The notes under the pieces: model-generated
What the model saw: the letters and a program-made list of their open reading frames with translations, nothing else
Databases searched by the model: none
Told to the model about the DNA's origin: nothing
Made by a program: the position numbers and the translations under genes
Assembly (NCBI GenBank): GCA_017440575.1
Contig: JAFSGY010000061.1
Location: forward strand, 1-46,151
Direction: 5' to 3'
Source of the DNA: Lachnospiraceae bacterium
GTDB taxonomy: Bacteria > Bacillota > Clostridia > Lachnospirales > Lachnospiraceae
DNA: 46,151 bases
Part shown: piece after piece, positions 43,302 through 46,151 of the stretch
How positions within the stretch are numbered: position 1 is the stretch's first letter
Layout of the letters: each line of letters opens with the position of its first letter

Positions 43302-43359
43302 ATTATAAGAACAAAAAGTATATTTTTCTATGCAATCGAATATGTAAACTATGCAATTG
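43302..43359 (-). promoter_or_regulatory. Promoter of the giant enzyme gene with AraC-type 21-bp direct repeats
   Basis: On the minus strand a consensus TATAAT (43302-43307) is 17 bases from a weak -35 TAGAAA (43325-43330). Repeats CTATGCAATCG (43328-43338) and CTATGCAATTG (43349-43359) are exactly 21 bases apart in the same orientation. The proximal one overlaps the -35 box, the usual geometry of AraC-family activation sites. Confidence 0.6.
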
Positions 43360-43566
43360 TGACCATTTTTAAGCGTTTAATTCTTCATTTTTTGTCATAT
43401 TTATATTTTCAGACTATTTAAAGCACCATATTTCTGTATATTTTGTGTGCATTTTGGTCGTATATGCAACCTTTTTGTATATGTTGTATAGTAAAACATA
43501 CTAAACATATGTGTTCAACAACATATTAAAGTGTAAATTCGAAAACTATGTACACAGTACACAAAA

Positions 43567-43603
43567 AAGGTTATTACAGGGATAACTTCCTTGTAATAAC
43601 CTT
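43567..43603 (-). terminator. Terminator of the sigma/anti-sigma/CPBP operon
   Basis: AAGGTTATTAC (43567-43577) pairs perfectly with GTAATAACCTT (43593-43603). On the minus strand six T follow. Confidence 0.85.
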
Positions 43604-43614
43604 CTACTTTATCT

Positions 43615-44412
43615 TTATCTATTCTGTTTCTTTCTCCATAAATATAGTATATATGTAACAAAAAACATATTTACAACTAATACCACAATGCTTCCTTCCA
43701 GCTTACACTGTCCACCGGAAAAAATATCATTTCCCGTAAATGCAGTGATAAATAAATGCGGATAATCCTCAGCCAACGATACCCCATTCAAAACAAGTGC
43801 CCCTATTGCATTCCACATAAAATGCGCCATAATCGGAACCCATAGTGATTTTGTCCATTCCAAAAGCACTGTCATAAGCAGACTCATCGTCAAGACATTG
43901 AATACAGGAATGACACCTGCTTCAAAAGCCCCACCATGCAAGAATGTAAAAATTCCTGTTGTGACTAATGTTGCTATTATTATATTGCCTTTTTGCTTCA
44001 ACATTTGGTACAAATAGCCACGAACCAATAATTCCTGCATGATGACATTCAATAGTGCGGAAGCAAACCATACTCCCAATAATGGAATGTCGTTACTCCC
44101 TTCAAAGCAAATTATCTGCACTCCATGCATAATGATCGTAGGAATTGCCAACCACACCATTCCACCAATACTTCCGATTATCATTCCCTTCATCCAATTG
44201 TCGGTTAGATAAAGACTTATCTTTCTTTTTTCTATTAACCAAAATATAACCGTATCAAGACTTATAACCAATAGCGGGATCAGCTCCGCAAACATTCTCC
44301 ATATGGCAGGATTCTCTATATCAGGAACAGGTATTATACTGACTCCAATCAGCCATATCATGAAGAATAGAATTACTTTTAGAACAATCTCACATAATTT
44401 TTTCACTCTCAT
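43615..44412 (-). CDS. CPBP family intramembrane protease homologue
   Basis: The 265-residue membrane protein has about seven or eight hydrophobic segments and the CPBP (CAAX protease and bacteriocin-processing / Abi) signature. Motif 1 is QELLVRGYLY (residues 126-135), where the family usually has two adjacent Glu; here the first is Gln126, leaving Glu127 and Arg131. Motif 2 is FTFLHGG with His159, and motif 3 is AHFMWN with His197 and Asn201. The Gln may reduce activity or be tolerated. It overlaps the anti-sigma gene by 23 bases as the third gene of the ECF operon. It could cleave the anti-sigma factor or respond to envelope stress; both are inferences. Confidence 0.85.
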   Translation of the reverse strand: MRVKKLCEIVLKVILFFMIWLIGVSIIPVPDIENPAIWRMFAELIPLLVISLDTVIFWLIEKRKISLYLTDNWMKGMIIGSIGGMVWLAIPTIIMHGVQIICFEGSNDIPLLGVWFASALLNVIMQELLVRGYLYQMLKQKGNIIIATLVTTGIFTFLHGGAFEAGVIPVFNVLTMSLLMTVLLEWTKSLWVPIMAHFMWNAIGALVLNGVSLAEDYPHLFITAFTGNDIFSGGQCKLEGSIVVLVVNMFFVTYILYLWRKKQNR

Positions 44413-45403
44413 TTTTCTTTTTCCTTAAAATAGCTCCTATTCCAATTAACCCGATTCCTACTCCGACAGATATCATCATTATCATTAGCATAACATTTCC
44501 ATTAATAACTGCGGTGGTATCCCATCTGGAGAAATCTGCATCCTTCATTCGAATATGTACATTCCCATCAACAATTCCATTCGTAATATCATTCACTACG
44601 GAAACAAAGGCTCCTATTATCATCGTTACGATCCCAGCCTTTGTCATAGGATGAGCATTCGAATATCTTATGCATAGAAATATTGCCCACGGAAGCACCG
44701 CACAAAACGTTGTAATCGGCAGTGCTATACTCCAATATCTTTCGCTTGTACTATGCAGACCACATACAACAATAATCCCATATAGCCACAATGTGTCCCA
44801 TGTCATTACCAATAATCCTTTTTTATTCTCTAACAACTTTGGCAGCTTAATCTGATAAATCAGATATGGCATAAAGACTACTGATAATCCAAAAATGACC
44901 GGTATTGTTGCAAGGAAAAACCAATCACCTCTACAATATATACAAATCACCAATAAAAGTAATATCAAAGAGCCTGTAAATCCATTAATTATCCAAAATG
45001 TTCTTCTCTCATAAACAAGCAATGGCAAAACAGTTACCGATGCAAATACAAGCAATGAGGTTAACACAATAAAGAACCAATCTAACGCATGTCCTATTGC
45101 CAGATTGCAAATCAGGCATACGATAACCGGAATCATTAATACTCCTGCTGTCGCAAGTCCAATCGTTGTACTACGTCGTCTTTCCTTTCTTGCATGTGTA
45201 TCTAAGATACCTTTCTTTTCCTTTGTCAGTGCTTCATCATATTCTGTGCTTTTTAGCTGCTGCATCATATTCCTGCAGTTGTCACATTCCTGCAAATGCT
45301 CTTCCACTGCTCTCTTACTACTATTACTGCAAACATTATCCTGATAAAGTGGAAGTAAATCCTGTATCAATTCACATTCATATCGAATCCTATTCTCATT
45401 CAT
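44390..45403 (-). CDS. Anti-sigma factor, zf-HC2 domain with multiple membrane segments
   Basis: The 337-residue protein begins with a zf-HC2 anti-sigma domain (about residues 9-50; CELIQDLLPLYQDNVCS and the zinc motif HLQECDNC), which holds the ECF sigma factor inactive. After a basic linker come about eight predicted membrane helices and an extracytoplasmic loop near residues 270-300 (DGNVHIRMKDADFSRWDT), ending in a short cytoplasmic tail. The large membrane domain suggests direct envelope sensing. It overlaps the sigma gene by 8 bases and the CPBP gene by 23, so all three are translationally linked. Confidence 0.87.
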   Translation of the reverse strand: MNENRIRYECELIQDLLPLYQDNVCSNSSKRAVEEHLQECDNCRNMMQQLKSTEYDEALTKEKKGILDTHARKERRRSTTIGLATAGVLMIPVIVCLICNLAIGHALDWFFIVLTSLLVFASVTVLPLLVYERRTFWIINGFTGSLILLLLVICIYCRGDWFFLATIPVIFGLSVVFMPYLIYQIKLPKLLENKKGLLVMTWDTLWLYGIIVVCGLHSTSERYWSIALPITTFCAVLPWAIFLCIRYSNAHPMTKAGIVTMIIGAFVSVVNDITNGIVDGNVHIRMKDADFSRWDTTAVINGNVMLMIMMISVGVGIGLIGIGAILRKKKNESEKIM

Positions 45404-45872
45404 TTTCTTTCATCCTTTCCTGAATTTTTAACCTTGCCCGGTGATATGTCACTCTGGCCCAGCTTTCTGTTTTTCCGAATATCTGCCCTATTTTTACAAA
45501 AGAAAGCTCACCAAAGATTCTAAGCTGAAACACTTCCTTATATGGCTCGTCCATATTATGTAAAATCTGGTGAATCCTTAATGTCATCTCCTCATCCTCA
45601 AGACACTTTTCCATATTACTATCGCTGACAATATCTTCTTCTAACGTCTGTGTACGATTAGATCTTCTTATTGCATCCAATGCTGTATTTTTTGCAATGG
45701 CGCATAACCAAGTAAATTCACTCGACTTCCCTTCATATGTTTTCTTCGTATTAAGAGCCTTGAAAAATACCTCCTGCGTAATTTCCTCTGCCTGATGTGA
45801 ATTCTTAACTATTGTCATAACAAAAGAATATATCTCCATAAAATAGGTATTATATAACTTCTCATAGTCCAA
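45396..45872 (-). CDS. ECF-family RNA polymerase sigma factor
   Basis: The roughly 158-residue sigma factor has only regions 2 and 4. Region 2 (about 1-70) shows YSFVMTIVKNSHQAEEITQEVFFKAL, where the DAEDLVQEVF-like segment contacts core polymerase, and FTWLCAIAKNTALDAIRR. Region 4 (about 100-155) has YKEVFQLRIFGELSFVKIGQIFGKTESWARVTYHRARLKI, the -35-binding helix-turn-helix. Start choice is uncertain: TTG 45872 has GGAGGT at 10 bases and begins MDYEKLYNTYF like other ECF proteins; GTG 45884 would add four residues but its spacing is only two bases. The gene is controlled by an ECF-type promoter and is followed directly by its anti-sigma factor. Confidence 0.9.
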   Translation of the reverse strand: MDYEKLYNTYFMEIYSFVMTIVKNSHQAEEITQEVFFKALNTKKTYEGKSSEFTWLCAIAKNTALDAIRRSNRTQTLEEDIVSDSNMEKCLEDEEMTLRIHQILHNMDEPYKEVFQLRIFGELSFVKIGQIFGKTESWARVTYHRARLKIQERMKENE

Positions 45873-45904
45873 AAATGCATTCACCTCCTCCTGCTTTCAT
45901 AGAT

Positions 45905-45932
45905 TAGACGTAGTAATCGGGGATTTGTTACA
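45905..45932 (-). promoter_or_regulatory. ECF-type promoter, probably autoregulated
   Basis: On the minus strand TGTAAC (45927-45932) is followed after 16 bases by CGTCTA (45905-45910). This is the classic ECF promoter layout (TGAAAC-like -35, CGTC-like -10) known for Bacillus extracytoplasmic sigma factors. It stands about 20 bases ahead of the sigma gene's ribosome binding site. Confidence 0.8.
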
Positions 45933-45951
45933 AATTATTTTCATTTTTTCT

Positions 45952-46071
45952 AAATTCAGGTTTAGTGGAGAGTGTGTGCCGCCCAAGCCAGCCACTATGC
46001 TGCTCATATCGGGACGCTTATTTAGTATTTTCTAAATGGAGCGTTCGGCATCTTTGATTAGTCTTGTCCTG
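45952..46071 (+). repeat. Terminal dispersed repeat, right copy
   Basis: It is the inverted counterpart of 22-140 and shares about 110 bases at high identity. As on the left, the AAATTCA end faces the promoter of the neighbouring gene, here the ECF operon. A 4-base insertion after TCTTTGATT distinguishes it from the left copy. Confidence 0.8.
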
Positions 46072-46122
46072 CGCAAACTCGCCCTGCTAACGCAGTGCTC
46101 AAACAAGACTCCGGACAAGACT
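46060..46122 (+). repeat. Large hairpin following the right terminal repeat
   Basis: AGTCTTGTCC (46060-46069) and GGACAAGACT (46113-46122) form a perfect 10-bp stem around a 43-base loop that contains CTGC/GCAG. It abuts the terminal repeat and may be part of the same element; the left copy is cut by the window edge before the equivalent position. Confidence 0.65.
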
Positions 46123-46151
46123 TGATGCCTCCTTGCTCCATTAACAAAATA

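Larger units (their letters stand above)
43185..43614. other. 430-bp intergenic region upstream of the giant enzyme gene
   Basis: It contains the giant gene's ribosome binding site, a long untranslated leader (about 110 bases) with a TTCGTC/GACGAA inverted repeat (about 43259-43279), the promoter and direct repeats at 43302-43359, and the CPBP gene terminator at 43567-43603. The very AT-rich part 43360-43560 shows further TATATG/CAAC-type repeats but no gene. Confidence 0.7.

Noticed and set aside
43260-43560. Riboswitch in the long leader and upstream region of the giant enzyme gene
   Set aside because: Only a small TTCGTC/GACGAA stem was found; no known aptamer motif could be recognised.

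Overview
The window reads as chromosomal DNA of an anaerobic, plant-polysaccharide-degrading Firmicute, most likely a Lachnospiraceae member; species was not assigned. The support is a group-A [FeFe] hydrogenase, strong AGGAGG-type ribosome binding sites, AraC-controlled glycosidases, a very large secreted pectin-active enzyme with Ser/Thr/Glu-rich linkers, and an ECF sigma/zf-HC2 anti-sigma operon of clostridial style. I saw no rRNA, tRNA, CRISPR array, prophage or transposase.

Layout. (1) 1-4.4 kb: a terminal dispersed repeat, a histidine phosphatase, a membrane-bound hybrid histidine kinase and a DUF4422 putative glycosyltransferase. (2) 4.4-8.0 kb: a two-gene, translationally coupled module in which a GltD-like flavoprotein with a NuoF-type Fe-S domain precedes an [FeFe] hydrogenase, resembling the glutamate-synthase-linked (A2) type. 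(3) 8.2-10.1 kb: three overlapping small membrane-protein genes of unknown function, two with an N-terminal zinc ribbon; all three seem to share an extracytoplasmic motif. (4) 10.3-15 kb: two EAL-type c-di-GMP phosphodiesterases with degenerate GGDEF domains flank an M18 aminopeptidase. (5) 15-20 kb: a hexuronate operon uxuA-uxuB-PTS IIC, divergent from an AraC regulator. (6) 20-21.4 kb: a small alarmone synthetase, a GNAT acetyltransferase and a 66-residue membrane protein. (7) 21.6-29.4 kb: glycan utilisation, with two further AraC regulators interleaved with GH31, GH27 and GH127 enzymes. (8) 29.5-33.4 kb: fruK-ptsI and a divergent aldo-keto reductase. (9) 33.4-43.2 kb: a secreted transglutaminase-like protein and a 2917-residue secreted protein joining a CE12-type rhamnogalacturonan acetylesterase to a PL11 rhamnogalacturonan lyase, with about five related beta-sandwich modules, FN3 and Ig-like domains. 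(10) 43.6-46.1 kb: an ECF sigma factor, its anti-sigma factor and a CPBP membrane protease homologue behind a clear ECF-type promoter, then a second copy of the terminal repeat in inverted orientation.

How the parts may fit together: the giant enzyme would deacetylate and cleave the rhamnogalacturonan-I backbone outside the cell. GH127, GH27 and GH31 could trim arabinosyl, galactosyl and xylosyl residues, uxuAB would convert hexuronate products, and EI/FruK feed PTS and glycolytic flux. Excess reductant could leave as H2 through the hydrogenase. Each glycosidase has an AraC gene close by, and two promoters (GH31 and the giant enzyme) carry 21-bp-spaced direct repeats typical of AraC-family operators.

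The most notable unexplained items are the inverted repeats at both window edges, the three-gene paralogous membrane-protein operon, a folded intergenic element with mutually exclusive stems at 24.6-24.8 kb, a 26-bp hairpin repeat found at two loci, and an apparent two-module insertion inside an FN3 domain of the giant enzyme.
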